A stretch of 64,000 bases of DNA from Phlebopus portentosus (Eukaryota > Basidiomycota > Agaricomycetes > Boletales > Boletinellaceae), in the NCBI GenBank assembly GCA_037892935.1, contig JAYXKI010000003.1, forward strand, positions 2,542,001-2,606,000, in the 5' to 3' direction. The notes beneath the pieces are model-generated. The model was not told the DNA's origin and did not search any database. It was given only the letters and a program-made list of their open reading frames with translations. Each line of letters opens with the position of its first letter. Position 1 is the stretch's first letter. Position numbers and translations under genes: made by a program. Positions 1 to 11,408 of this stretch are shown one piece after another.

Positions 1-1353
1 GCTCTGGAAGGTGCAAACGTTCTTCTTGTAGACATAAATGAGAAGGCTGTTGAAGAAGCTGCGTCAAAGATCGCAAAGAAGACGCCGAACGTGAAGGTGC
101 TTGGTACTAAGGCAGATGTTGGTAAAGAGGAAGACGTCAAAGCTGCAGTTGATAAAGCTGTTGCAGAGTTCGGAAGACTCGATATTATGGTATTTGTACT
201 CGCCTTGATGTATGCTGTTTTCATCCATTCCTGAAACTTGGACTTTATTCTTGCATAGTTCAACAACGCAGGTATCATGCACCCAGCAGATGACAACGCC
301 TTGAATACAGAGGAGAAGATTTGGGATCTGACTATGCAGGTCAACCTCAAAGGCGTATGGTGGGGATGCAAGTACGCGATTCTCGCGATGCGCAGCAATC
401 CCATCGACGAAAGCAAAGGTCTCCGCGTCGGAGGCAGTGTCATCAACACGGCAAGTTTCGTCGCGTTGATGGGTGCTGCGACCCCTCAGCTAGCATGTAA
501 GATCTCTATTTTTTTCTAAGGTTAAGAAATTGCTTAGAAATATTTCTTTCAAGATACCGCATCGAAGGTGAGCGCGCTGGGGTCCTTGGAAAAAACAGGG
601 AAGAATGTTGAAGTAAATTTCTGAATGAATGCACAGGGCGCCGTGCTCGCTATGACTCGTGAATTAGCGATGGTCCACGCTCGGGAAGGTATCCGTTTCA
701 ACTCTATCTGCCCGTAAGTATCGTATCTTTCTTTCTCTTGCTTCCGTCACATATTCACCTCCGTCGCCTCCGTAACAGGGGCCCGCTAAAGACCCGTACG
801 TACCCACCTTCTCGAACATTTCAGTCATCTCGCATCTCATCCAGAGATCTCATTTTACTTTCTTTTCCAAATCACGATCATAAAAATTTCTCCGCTCGGC
901 TCGCTCACTCGGAACGCCGTCTCGATTAATAAAAATAACAAATAAACAATAAGCTTTACTCATGGACTTCTTGAATACTCTCGAGAAGCGTGAACGTCGG
1001 CTTGTCCATCTTCCAATGGGCCGCTTCGGCGAAGCCATCGAGGTCGCTAAAGGAGCTCTTTTCCGTATGTCTTCTCTTCCATTCCATTCCTTTTTGGCTT
1101 CATCTTAGTTCGCCCTGAAACCTGTGCTGAGACGCTTTTTATGTCCGTTTTAGTCGCAAGTGACGATAGTAGTTACATGACGGTATTTAAATCACAAGTA
1201 TTTCAAGCCGGGCATTTTTTTCCTGACATAAACTGTCTTTCCGACTCACAGGGTACGGACTTTAAGGTTGAAGGCGGTCTGACTTCGTGCTACGTTACGC
1301 CGCTGGGTGAACCGGCTCTCGCTCCCCCCGAGAGTTTCACGAGTTTGATCTAA
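1..1353 (+). CDS. Short-chain dehydrogenase/reductase, 5' end cut off by window
   Basis: NAD(P)-dependent oxidoreductase of the classical SDR family; substrate unknown. The window opens inside the Rossmann fold (ALEGANVLLVDINEKAV), so the N-terminal glycine motif is missing. Spliced reading gives NNAG (exon from 259), the active-site serine in SVINTAS, then YTASK, in which Y and K are the catalytic pair, then PGPLKTPLLMDFL, the GRFGEAIEVAKGALFLASDDS segment and a C-terminal GGLTSCYVTPLGEP, ending at TAA 1351-1353. Introns read at 190-258, 497-553, 568-636, from 714, from about 796, from about 1062 and from about 1182. The YTASK codons sit on a 14-nt exon (554-567). C-terminal CYVTPLGEP is typical of a fungal SDR subgroup. 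Family assignment is secure; the reaction is not inferable. Confidence 0.9.
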
Positions 1354-1588
1354 GTAAGGAGCTATTGTTGTCTCCAAAGTGGATATTAAAGGTTTGTCAA
1401 TGTATAGCGCCATCAATATAGAGAGCAAACATTGCCCTGAGGATGCGTAGATAGATCATTGATTACCATTCCAATTATTGACAACCACTCTAACTATCAT
1501 GGCCCTATAGCCCAAAGCTCTATCAGACAATAAGTAATCAGAGGTACAATAGGGCAAATGAACATATACAATCCAACACAAATGCAGA

Positions 1589-3185
1589 TCACTCTACGAA
1601 CGGATTGCATCCGCAGACCTGTGCTCGGACAACAAAGCTCGCCGCTGCGCCAAGAGCAAGCCCACCAACAAGGCAGAAGTTCGCCACCGTTGCCGCAATA
1701 TCGACGTCTTCCCTTCTGCCCCGCAGGCGAGAGCATTGCGCGTGGCATTTGGCGCAGCAATCATACACATACTCGAGATATACCCATTCGACAGTCCGAA
1801 GAACAGAAGCAAGAGGAAGAAGAACGTATTGGATCCTATGGATGATCTCGTGATGCCGATTGTCGCTGTGACATTGGCTGGAACTTCTGGGCGTCGAATA
1901 TTGCAAAGAAGGAAGAGTGGAATGAATAGCGTTCGAGCGAGTGAAAGTATGAGCAAGCGACGAGCAGACCATGTAAGGAGTCTAGGAACTGAACAAAGAT
2001 AGCGACCAGCGAGGTCGCCCAAGTTGAATAATAAAAAGTGAATGGCAGTGAATATGAGCGGATGAAAGGATGTTGGATCGGTCGGTTGTACTGAAGCCGT
2101 TATAGGAGGGAAAACAGCCTAAAAACCAGATTAATTCCAGTGACACTTGTAAGTAAAGATTACATACCAAAGTCACTGCAAAGACGTAGCAAACAGCAAT
2201 CTCAAATTCAAAGTTCGCCTTGGCAACTCGCAAGATTCTCCCCTTCTCCTGAAAAATCCCGTTGTACGTACCCTGATCGTCTCTCTTTGCATGCTCAATT
2301 GGACGCACGACGGCCTTATACTCTGGCATCCGGACGAGCCACCATTGTGTCCCAATCGTAACGCACAGGAATAACGTAGACAATCCGAAGGATAGAGCAG
2401 CTGCACGAGCTTCCGCAGCACCCTCGTCGTACTTCACATTCGCTGCACGAGCAGAAGCAGAAGCACGCACGGATGCAACAGCACTCAGAAGCTGCACTGC
2501 GCTGACTACAACGCCGACGAAAGCTTGTCCAGCCATGACTGCCTGCATTGTTGCAGACCCGAAGAGCGAGGCCACAGCCACGACCGCCGTCTGAAGGTAG
2601 GAGCCAGCACCAGCTTGTAGAATTCCATTGAGAAGAACGAAAGAGAAGAAAAGTCCTGGTGAGAAGGATGTAGTTGTCGAGAGAGTGAGTAGACCGACAA
2701 GCACAGCGAGCAAAGCTGTTGAGATGAATATGCGCCGGGAAGGTGATGACTGCAGAATAGTCAGCTCGTAACAAGAGAAGACAGGCTGTTACAGCATACC
2801 TGATGTGAAGTCAGAGTAGCGTGCGCCAGGAAAAGGAAGTTGGCCACTGAGAAGGTGATAGATAGATACGAGCTAAATGAGTTCCTCAACGAGGATCCAG
2901 ACAGTTGAGAGTAGAAATATGGAGTTGCGGTTACAAGAACTATAACGGGTGAGTTGCTCAGTTACAACACGGTGAGCAGCTTGTCACCGCGTATTGCTCA
3001 CCGTTCCATGGTAAGAGGACTGCGCATCCACAGACGAAGTGAATCCACCAAATTCGTTTGTCAATATGTGGGGATTCAACGCTCTCAAGTTCCGTCACTT
3101 CCTCCTCATCAATTATATCGTTCGAGACGTCTGGCGCTTGAGGTAGCGGCTGATATACGGCTGGATTGGACGACGAGGCCGTCAT
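1589..3185 (-). CDS. Equilibrative nucleoside transporter (ENT/SLC29 family)
   Basis: Multi-pass membrane carrier for nucleosides, probably vacuolar or plasma-membrane, resembling yeast FUN26. A Ser/Pro-rich cytosolic N-terminus (MTASSSNPAVYQPLPQ) leads to the family signature AVLLPWN at the end of the first helix. Hydrophobic helices follow (LFFSFVLLNGILQAGAGSYLQ, ATMQAVMAGQAFVGVVVS), then GDLAGR, LSNGYISSMCMIAAPN and the C-terminal EDVDIAATVANFCLVGG and CGCNPFVE. The ATG at 3185 is preferred to an upstream in-frame ATG because homologues begin with a short polar tail. Between MCMIAAPN and RGRREDVD (about 1712-1757) the reading frame changes with no obvious intron; a splice from about 1775 would repair the frame but delete a conserved helix. 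Either a base is missing in the sequence or the gene is damaged. Confidence 0.85.
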
Positions 3186-3405
3186 GGTGTGTGTCCAACG
3201 GAACCAACTCGACAGCAGATCAGGCGTGTCGGCTGCGCGTCGACGATCAAGCGTCGATCGTCTTACCAATCCATGTTCACCGAAATTGGCCAATACCGTA
3301 TCTGGCAGTGCTCTGCATCGTTCTGTTACCCTCGAGTCGAGAAGACAAAATTAATTTAAATGTAAAGTAAATAAGTACAGTAAAAAAGAGGGTTCGTGGA
3401 AGAAA

Positions 3406-5434
3406 TCACAGTCGCGCGTCTTTCGGCATTTTCTTCATCGCTTGACGCACGCCAAGGTCACCCATGACATCCTCCGCCCCGCCCAGAATCGCATCGAAGG
3501 GGGACGTTCGATGAAACTGAAGAGGGAACATTCCGTCAGAGAATCGGAAAAAATTCGGAAAAGTGGAGCAACCTACATTCTCTATGAGACGTCCCATTCC
3601 TGTTGCGGTGATGCCTCGCCCGCCGAAAACTTGGGTTGCGTCCTCTGCGATTTCTCGTCCGCATTTAGTGATGAATCTGAAAGCACGGAAAAAGAGAAAG
3701 TTATACGAGAATGGAATACGACCGGAACGAGGTGGACTTACTGCTTCAGCAACGCAATCGCGCCTGCGAGTCTGTCCGCCTGTTCCTCATAGGACATCTG
3801 AAAAAAAAAATCATTACAATCTAATTCCGTGAAAGGGACCGAAGCCTCGCTCACGTTGTTCATCTGATGGGTAATTAATTCGAGCCATGCTTGGCACGCC
3901 TCGACTCGGGAAATCATGCCAGCGATCTTGGCGCGGACCACAGCCTGTGCGGAGAGAGGCTTTCCAAAGATCATGCGCTGGTTCGCCCATCTAAAGAACC
4001 GAGTGAATCATAAGTCAGTTCTTTAAAGTTTAAGCCACAACGCACTTTAAACACTCTTCAATAATTAATCTGTATGTCCGGAGGGCGACGCAAACAATCA
4101 TCCATCGTTCATGGTTGAAGTTGCTCAGAATAACTTTCATCCCATCTCCCACTTCTCCGATTGTATTCGCTGCTGGAACTTTGACATTGTCATACGTAAC
4201 GAATGCGGTTCCTGCAGTCGGCGAGTAGCTTGTCTTAATTGGTCGTGTTTCAACTCCGTCTCCGCGCTCAATGAGAAGCACGACATATCCGGACTCTTGA
4301 CCGTCCTCATTAACAACGCGACAAGCCGTAGTGAAATAGTCCGCGAACATGCCATTTGTGATCCACTTCTTGGTGCCGTTAACTATCCAAGAGCCGTCCC
4401 TGGAACGTGTTGCGACAGACTCCATCCCGCCGACGTCACTGCCTGCGAATGCCTCGCTAACAGCAAGACAGATGAGCTTCCTTCCCGCAAGCACGTCCGG
4501 AACTATGCGTGCTTGCAACTCAGGTGAACCGTAATTGAGTACCGGCGGTAAACCGATGACTCCGCCAGATAACAGACCATCCATCGCTCCGCGCAAACCG
4601 AGCCTCCCATATTCGAAAGAGATGATCAATTCGTGGAAGTAATCGAACTCCTCCGGAGACACGATTCCTCCCATTAGAGTTCGTCCTTTCAAATGTTTTC
4701 CGGGACCCAATCGCATTGCATGGATGTTCAGCTCCCTATTGGGCGTTCTCAGACGGCCGCAAAATTGAACGAAGACACTGAGATACTTACCCCATCTTGT
4801 CAATGAGACTCTGGCTGATTCTCTTTCCGCTCAGCTCGCATTGCTCCATCTCCGGCGCGACGTACTCGCTGACAAATTTCCGCATTGCGCGTTGAAACCG
4901 CCGATGAGAGTCATTGTAATAGGGACTGCGAAAGCCCTCGGAAAGCCATGCTGGTTCAGCATACGGGACAGCCGACAGGGCGTCTGGGGCTGGACGTTTG
5001 ACAAGCTCATTAAGACCTGCGACAGTCCCGATCTGTAGGCGCGCGTATTGAGGACGAAGCAGGATTTCGTGCCTGTGCAGTCCAAAAAAGGCGTCGGTTG
5101 CATCCTGGCCGGCTGGAATTTCTGCTTTAGGTTCGAGTACGAGCGAGAAACCATCATCTACTCACCGATGCTTTTCGACAAAAGGACGGCAGCACCACCA
5201 GGGTGCAGCTGAGCAAATTTTGAGACGTCGTACACCTTGGAATCTATCACAATCCACTGGAATCAAGAAAACATGTTTAAATTATTGGATGAAGCCAGAG
5301 AAACACGACGCGCACCAAATCTCCTGGAGAGTTGTGCTGGAGATATTCTTTAGCAACAGAACTCAACTTCTATTACCCAAACACACCTTGGAGACCTCAT
5401 CAAGACTATATTCTTTCATTTCCCTCGATGACAT
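3406..5434 (-). CDS. Cytochrome b5 / acyl-CoA dehydrogenase fusion
   Basis: FAD-dependent acyl-CoA dehydrogenase with an N-terminal haem-binding cytochrome b5 domain, probably acting in fatty-acid or branched-chain acyl-CoA oxidation. The b5 part reads MSSREMKEYSLDEVSK, HNSPGDL, WIVIDSKVYDVSKFAQ and LHPGGAAVLL, where HPGG contains an axial haem ligand. The dehydrogenase part contains AVSEAFAGSDVGGMESVATR, WIVNGTKKWITNG, FNHERW and the C-terminal GGAEDVMGDLGVRQAMKKM. Start at ATG 5434, because it opens directly into the b5 fold; first introns at 5337-5386 and 5257-5315, leaving a 21-nt exon (5316-5336) for HNSPGDL. Stop at 3406-3408. The fusion is known in fungi. The substrate chain length cannot be told from sequence. 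Confidence 0.9.
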
Positions 5435-6149
5435 GGTCGCTCTCCCAGTTCAAGAAACGTTCAGGCCAATGCCAAATTCACGCGCTATCCGAATCACATG
5501 CTCCGACGATAAACGCGTAAATAAGGACAAACAACGCGTAGCTGCACCACTCACTACTCTTCAAATTGTCAGAACTCGGTATTGTTAGGTTTCGAGCCTC
5601 CCGCTTGTGTATCTCACGAAGATGTATACATGAGTACCTATGTGTAAATCCTGGAAAGCTGCTGTCCGTATATCTCCGTGTTGGGACCCCGTAATTATTA
5701 CATCCGCGTTTCGGGAGATTTAATCCTTCTGAAATTTGAATCCGTATCCATCTGTATCGCGGATACGGAGAACAAGTTTTCATCAGTGATAAACGCGAGG
5801 CGATATGAGCAATGACGTCTTTGTCCTTCTTTCTTTGCTTCCTAATAACCAAACCGCTGTTTACGTCCGAATAATGTGAGAATTTGGAGTTCAATTTCAA
5901 TACTGGCCGCTATTAACACTTGTAAAACAGCTCCGTTTCGGTCTAGGAATACATGATGGTGATAAATAACCGAAAGCGCTTAAACTGTATACTATACGAT
6001 ACACCGATACATTCAAGAGGGTCCAGACACATTAGCATTTTCTTATGTACCACCAGGCCGCGCCGGTTTGCTGCTCCACGTTGCGCTTACACTGCCTGGA
6101 TCCTCCGCTTCAAGCGACTTCATCGGGATCGGTTATTAGCTGTTGTCAA
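5435..6149. other. Intergenic promoter region with small inverted repeat
   Basis: This 715-bp gap lies upstream of the acyl-CoA dehydrogenase and downstream of the MBP1-type gene, so it should hold the former's promoter and the latter's 3' end. It contains two ACGCGT boxes (5513-5518, 5534-5539) and a 9-bp inverted repeat, TCCGTATCC at 5740-5748 and GGATACGGA at 5761-5769. No coding sequence was recognised here. Confidence 0.5.
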
Positions 6150-8437
6150 TTATCGGAACGAGTGAAAGCTCACCTCAAGAAGTGCCGCAAGAACATCGTC
6201 AATATCACTGGCGGGTATTTCTCCACATCCGGCGCTTAACAGGCGCCGATATTGGGCCATTCGGGCCCCAGTTCCCGCCTCAGCTTGCAGGGTTACAAGC
6301 TGATCAAACATCCCACTACGCTTAGTACGAGATCGCTCAAGTTCCGCTCGGAGCACCTGGCACGCTTGCCTGACAACATCGTCATCACCGGGCATGTCAG
6401 AATACAGTTCTTGCAAATCGGATATGTCCTCATTCTCATGGATCTGGAACATGCTATCCGGAGGCGGAGAGACGTCCATAGAATCCGAAGTTGTATCAGG
6501 CATATGGTCGGAGACGAGCGGGAGCCCTTGACCCAGTGGAGTGGATCTTACTGCGCGTTCTCGAGCTTCTTCATCTTGGATCCACTTTTGAAAACCAAGG
6601 AGGTAACGACGGTTCATCTTCGTTGAAAGGTCGTTCTTTACGCGGACAAGAGCGTCCCGAAGATCATCAAGATTCTGGCACTGGTGCTTGAGTTGCATTA
6701 CCGAACGCTGATGGTCAAGGATCTCGGTCTGAATGGTATGCAAGACCAGCTGTGCTTGCGCCATGTCATGTTCTTTATCCTTGAGTTCCTGGTCGAAGGA
6801 GGCGGCCAGACTTTCTAACATAACTGCCATATCATTCACGCATCTCGTGCTCGCAATCTGTGCCGTGACCGAATGATGTAAGGGAAGACGATCGCTCAGA
6901 GCTGGAGCATTTGCATAAGAAGATAAACCCGAGGCAGAGGGGTAGGCAGCTTGCAGCGTGCGGAAGGACATATTTGACGTGCGTGACGGAAGTATCGGAG
7001 ACGATCGAAACCGTTCGTCTTCCAGGATGTAGTCCTCCGCGCATTTGCCATCTTTGTTCGCGACCTTCGGGTCGGCACCATGATCGATCAGTAGTTTAAC
7101 AAGTCGTTTGCTTCTACAACGTGCTGCCATCGTAAGCGCAGTTTCGCCGTCTTCATCTTGGAAGTTAATGATATCGGCAAGCTCCTTCGGATATTCCGCC
7201 AATCGCTGAAGAATAGTCTCCATGTAGTAGCGTGCCGCATGCGTCTTGCCCTTGGACATAGCTATATCCATTATGTGATGAAATACCGTTCGATTATAGT
7301 TGTCGATGTTCAAAGTGGACCTGTGGAGAAGTTCATACAGTTCTGGGAACTTCCGAACATCGTAGTTGTTCGAAAACATGACGCTCCGCATGAGCGCTGT
7401 TTGGCCGGCCTTGTTAACCTTGAAGATATCTGCACCCGCCGAAAGCAGAAGTTTTACGACACGCATTCTCCCCATTGCCGACGCCCAGTGCAGGGCGGTG
7501 TGACCTTCGTCATCGATTGCAATGTTCGGATCAAAATCCTTCGGAGGAGTAATGAGGAAATGTGGAATCTGACTAGAGTCCGAGATGAAGTACTCGAGAA
7601 TCTCATCGACGTAGTTCGGCCCAGCATTGACTTCTTCTTCCGAGCCCGAGTCCATATCATAATTATCGTGCTGGTTTCCCTGCTCCCGAGGCGAGGCGGT
7701 ATAGTGTGAGTAGCCTTCATAGCTATGATGATCGGGGCTCCCGCGGATTGGGGAGGGCGTAGGAGAGGCAGAAGACGCTTCTGATGGTGTTGGTGAGGCA
7801 GACGCGTAGTCCGAATCCACCACTGAAATGGCAGCATCTTCTTCGACAGGTCTTGGTGTTCGTCGCGCGGCACGAACGCCAATTGGAGTGCCTCTACGAG
7901 CAGGCTGTCGGCCAGGAGCAGGAGTAACAAGATGCTTTGGAGCCGGAGGGGGACTCTTAGAGTCTGGCTGAAACTCAATAATAGGTCGTAACAACAAGTC
8001 GCAGTTGTATAGCTTTGCGAGCTCAAGGCCACGCTCCGGTGGAATCCAAGTTCCTACACCGACGCAATAAGTATGCTTACTTTAGAAATATAGGCCAAAT
8101 ACAAACCTTGGTACTTTCCATACCCGCCTTGTACCTTCTCATGCTCGCCTTTCTGAATGTCTCTCTCCAAGACTCTGGTTCTCTGAGGTTTGTCAAATCC
8201 TGCGACTTTAAGGATCTGAGTCGCATTCAGCCAACCGTCAGATTTCCGGCGCATTACGGCAACTCCTTTGCACATCCTACACATCTGCCCATGAGTGTTG
8301 CACATTGCGACACGAGGTAGAACTCACATTTCGTAGACAGGCACTCCGCTATAAGTTGCCTTCACTCATGGTAAGAGAAGGCAGATAACCATTCAAGACA
8401 AGTCTGATCTCACCTTAAAAATCTGACTATCGGGCAT
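6150..8437 (-). CDS. MBP1: APSES/KilA-N transcription factor with ankyrin repeats (Mbp1-type)
   Basis: DNA-binding subunit of an MBF/SBF-like G1/S regulator. Exon 1 encodes MPDSQIFK (ATG at 8437), then [11 protein letters not shown] and [40 protein letters not shown] and [19 protein letters not shown], which together form the APSES DNA-binding domain. A Pro/Ser-rich acidic linker follows, then ankyrin repeats ([58 protein letters not shown]) and a coiled-coil C-terminus (about 6150-6800) that in this family binds the Swi6-type partner. The first acceptor is taken as the AG before GCAACTTATAGC because this yields the conserved [10 protein letters not shown]. Three MCB boxes lie 101-136 bp upstream, suggesting autoregulation. 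Whether it is functionally Mbp1 or Swi4/Res-like cannot be decided from sequence alone. Confidence 0.93.
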
Positions 8438-8537
8438 TTTTGGAGTAAATAATAAGTCCGGAGTAAGAACACTCTTGTAAAGGTTGACTGAAGTCGAAGC
8501 AGCGCAATGCCACCGTTAGAGTCGGGATGGACGGAAA

Positions 8538-8573
8538 ACGCGTTGACGCGTGCCACCCTAGTCACAGACGCGT
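8538..8573. promoter_or_regulatory. Triple MCB (ACGCGT) cluster upstream of MBP1-type gene
   Basis: ACGCGT occurs at 8538-8543, 8546-8551 and 8568-8573. This is the palindromic MluI cell-cycle box bound by Mbp1-family APSES domains. The cluster lies just upstream of the ATG at 8437 of the APSES gene itself. One copy per about 4 kb is expected by chance, so three in 36 bp is unlikely to be accidental. Confidence 0.75.
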
Positions 8574-11408
8574 CAAGCGTGTGACGAAAATATAGCCTTT
8601 CTGTCACATCGGAATAGTCACGTCATCACTAGCGGCTCTTTTCCTTCCATACTGGCAGCCTACGTACTACTTGTCCGATTGCAGGCTTCTGACTGTCTCA
8701 ATGCATCCGGACTGCGCAAGGACACGATTTGTTGCCCGAGGAAGGGTACTATACCAGCCTGCTATGTCAGTACTATGTGGAGAAAGAGGGTATGTTGTTC
8801 ACTGGCAATTCTACCGTTTCGTATGCATGGCGTCGTCTTGCAAAGATGCAATCTCTATCAAAATTAGTCAGGACAGGACAAAGCTCCCGTTACGACCTTG
8901 TCGTTTCTCAGATATTTTCTACAGTCTCTCGTATATTCCAGGAAGAAATCGCTGCCGGTGTCCTATTCAGATGCTAGACCTCTTACGCATCATGTGAACG
9001 ACTCGGTTGTGACCAAGAACAGGGATTGAGTATTCCATCTGGTAGGATCCGGGCTGTCTACCGAACTTGTCGACGACTGCTTCTGGAGGAAATGTATTTG
9101 TTGGGTGCACGCACTTTTGTCTAGCACGCTGAGACCTGAGCTGATCGGTATCTATCTTCCATCAAAGAATATTGCTCGACACGATTGCAATGCTACCTGT
9201 CGAGCTATTGCCATATCCATAGGATTATCTTTTCGACAGAATATCATAGGAATTAGACTTTGTAGACTAGACGCGGACCCCAGAACCCTCAGCGAAAACC
9301 TTTGCGCATTATATGCGACTTTTGTAGTATTTATCTCACAACGCAACTCCCCATTCGGACAAGAGCAACGTTTTATGCCACAATTTCTATAAGGTGATAA
9401 CTTAGGTCATGACAAGGTCCGCTATCTTCTTGTTCTTGTTCATGAAATGCGTTTAATGAAAAGCAAGCAGAACAATAGCGCGAACAAGGTGCAGCTAAAG
9501 CTTGGCGCTCAATTGGAAACCCGATTCGAGCTGCATTCATGAAATGATACCCACGGACAAAGCACAATACGGGCAGAAGCAATGGGGCTCTACGGGCTGC
9601 ATTTTATTTCATTAATATTTCATTCGTTAATCGGTCGCTTCAATTATTTCTTCATGACGATGGTTATCCGCAGCAATCCTCCGAAATTGCAGAAGCCAAG
9701 CGTAGAATGGGCTAGTGCTCTTGTTCCTTTGCATTGCCGTGCACGCCGCTATTGATTTACTTTCCATGATATTTTCGTCTTTCCAATCTCAGGTAATTGG
9801 TAATATGGCAATACTGCTCAGCCCTCATGAGGAACAAAGGATATTCAACAAACTCGGAATCCGCGAGTTATCTGATGGTAGTTTGGGAATTCGTTACGTG
9901 TATCTCCCCTGCAAGTAACGCACGGTGCATGAGCCGTACTGCGGGGTATCCATCACGGCAATCCGCATCATACCCAGGCGGCCTGCTATCTTCCAGGTGA
10001 GAAGAATCCTTGAGACTTCTAACGCAATCACTAGCTTGAACAAGGAAGTTATTCTAGCCACAGTAACGCCTAATGAATGTGAGAAAATTATGCTCTTAAT
10101 TCCAAAATTAAAGTGACTTTTGCCTTTAGAAATTAATGCCTTGACTCATCGGTTTCATGCTTCCCTATCTGAAGTAGAAACGCGAAGGACGTCAAGATTA
10201 ATCTTATTTTTCGCCTGATCCTGAACCGACTCGAGGTTCCGTTGCGTACGATTCCATGGAGAACACGCCCTTTCTCGTGCAGCAACTGGATTATTCTCCG
10301 TCGTGGCTTGCCCTCCGATCCATCTGCCCAGACTCGGAGCTGGTATCCGTTCGAAGCGTCAAGTATTGAATGGACGGCGCCGCAACGAGAAGCGAACAAG
10401 TATTTTTCCGAAATATTCCCCATCTATACTTCCAATCACAACCGCACAATAGCTCTGCGTTTACGTGACGAAGAAACGTGGAAAACGTGGTACTTGCACC
10501 TTACCATCTGGACTCTGTACCTTCGTGTGTAGCGACTGGCGAGACACTGTCAAATTGACTTTACGGCGTTCCGCTAGTAGGTTCCTTTAATTTCACGGCC
10601 GTTAAAGAAGTTACGACCGAATACCCGAGCAGTTCTAGCAAAAAGTGCGGACTTCTTTTCTCCGTGTCACCCACACTGATCGGCGAATCGTTGCATACAC
10701 GTGTAGATTGAAACCTCCCATGGTTCGGATCGGACTTCATACGCAGAGAGTTTTAAAGTGCAAGGCAGTGACGTTCTTTGCTAGTAGATCGGAGGAAACG
10801 CGGGGCTATTATTCCATTATGGGCGATATCTCTCTTATACCGTTTCTCTCACATCAGGCTTATCAAATAGAAGAAATAGACTGTTATCTTTCCCGATAAT
10901 TTTCAATTCGGAAAATACTCACAGTTGCTTCCCCGAGTGATCGCGCACAACAGTCGTTGACCATAGATATAGATATTTGAGTTTTATAGCTTTAAGCGAA
11001 CAGCAGTGGTTCTTAGCACATGCTGACCTGAGGCAACATCTCAGTTCTCAGGGTCCTTTTTCTCAGACAGCAACTGTAATGAGCTGTAATGGTCGTCGGT
11101 ACTAGTTTAGAAGACGAAAAGACACCGACATCTGCACTTTCTCACGATACTAAGTGAACGTTTGAAATTAAAATTGTAATGATTCGTTTGTATTGCTCGT
11201 GAAAGTCGTAAAGTTACATAGTATCCAAAATACAAAAGAGTCGAAGTCGGAAGTCGAAGTCGAAGTCGAAAAGAATTGAAACGAATAAAATCTATCTACA
11301 CGCGAATCAGTACAATAATACAATATGTATATATACCGCAGACTCCAATAACGTATGCTTCCTAGCCAGCCATTGCCTCTAAGGCATTTTTACGCGAGAA
11401 AATGAAGT
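8574..11408. other. Gene-poor stretch, no recognisable gene
   Basis: About 2.8 kb between the MBP1-type gene and the CFA synthase. Open frames are below about 110 codons and none shows a known motif. A short tandem repeat of GAAGTC units lies at about 11240-11275. The part next to 8574 probably holds the distal MBP1 promoter. It may be decayed DNA, but I see no relic that I can name. Confidence 0.5.

Noticed and set aside
1710..1776. A 66-nt intron that would repair the transporter frame
   Set aside because: It would delete the conserved YISSMCMIAAPN helix segment, so a base error is more likely; kept only as an alternative.
8671..10899. Open frames of 60-108 codons as small genes
   Set aside because: They show no motif, no supporting splice pattern and lie at lengths expected by chance.
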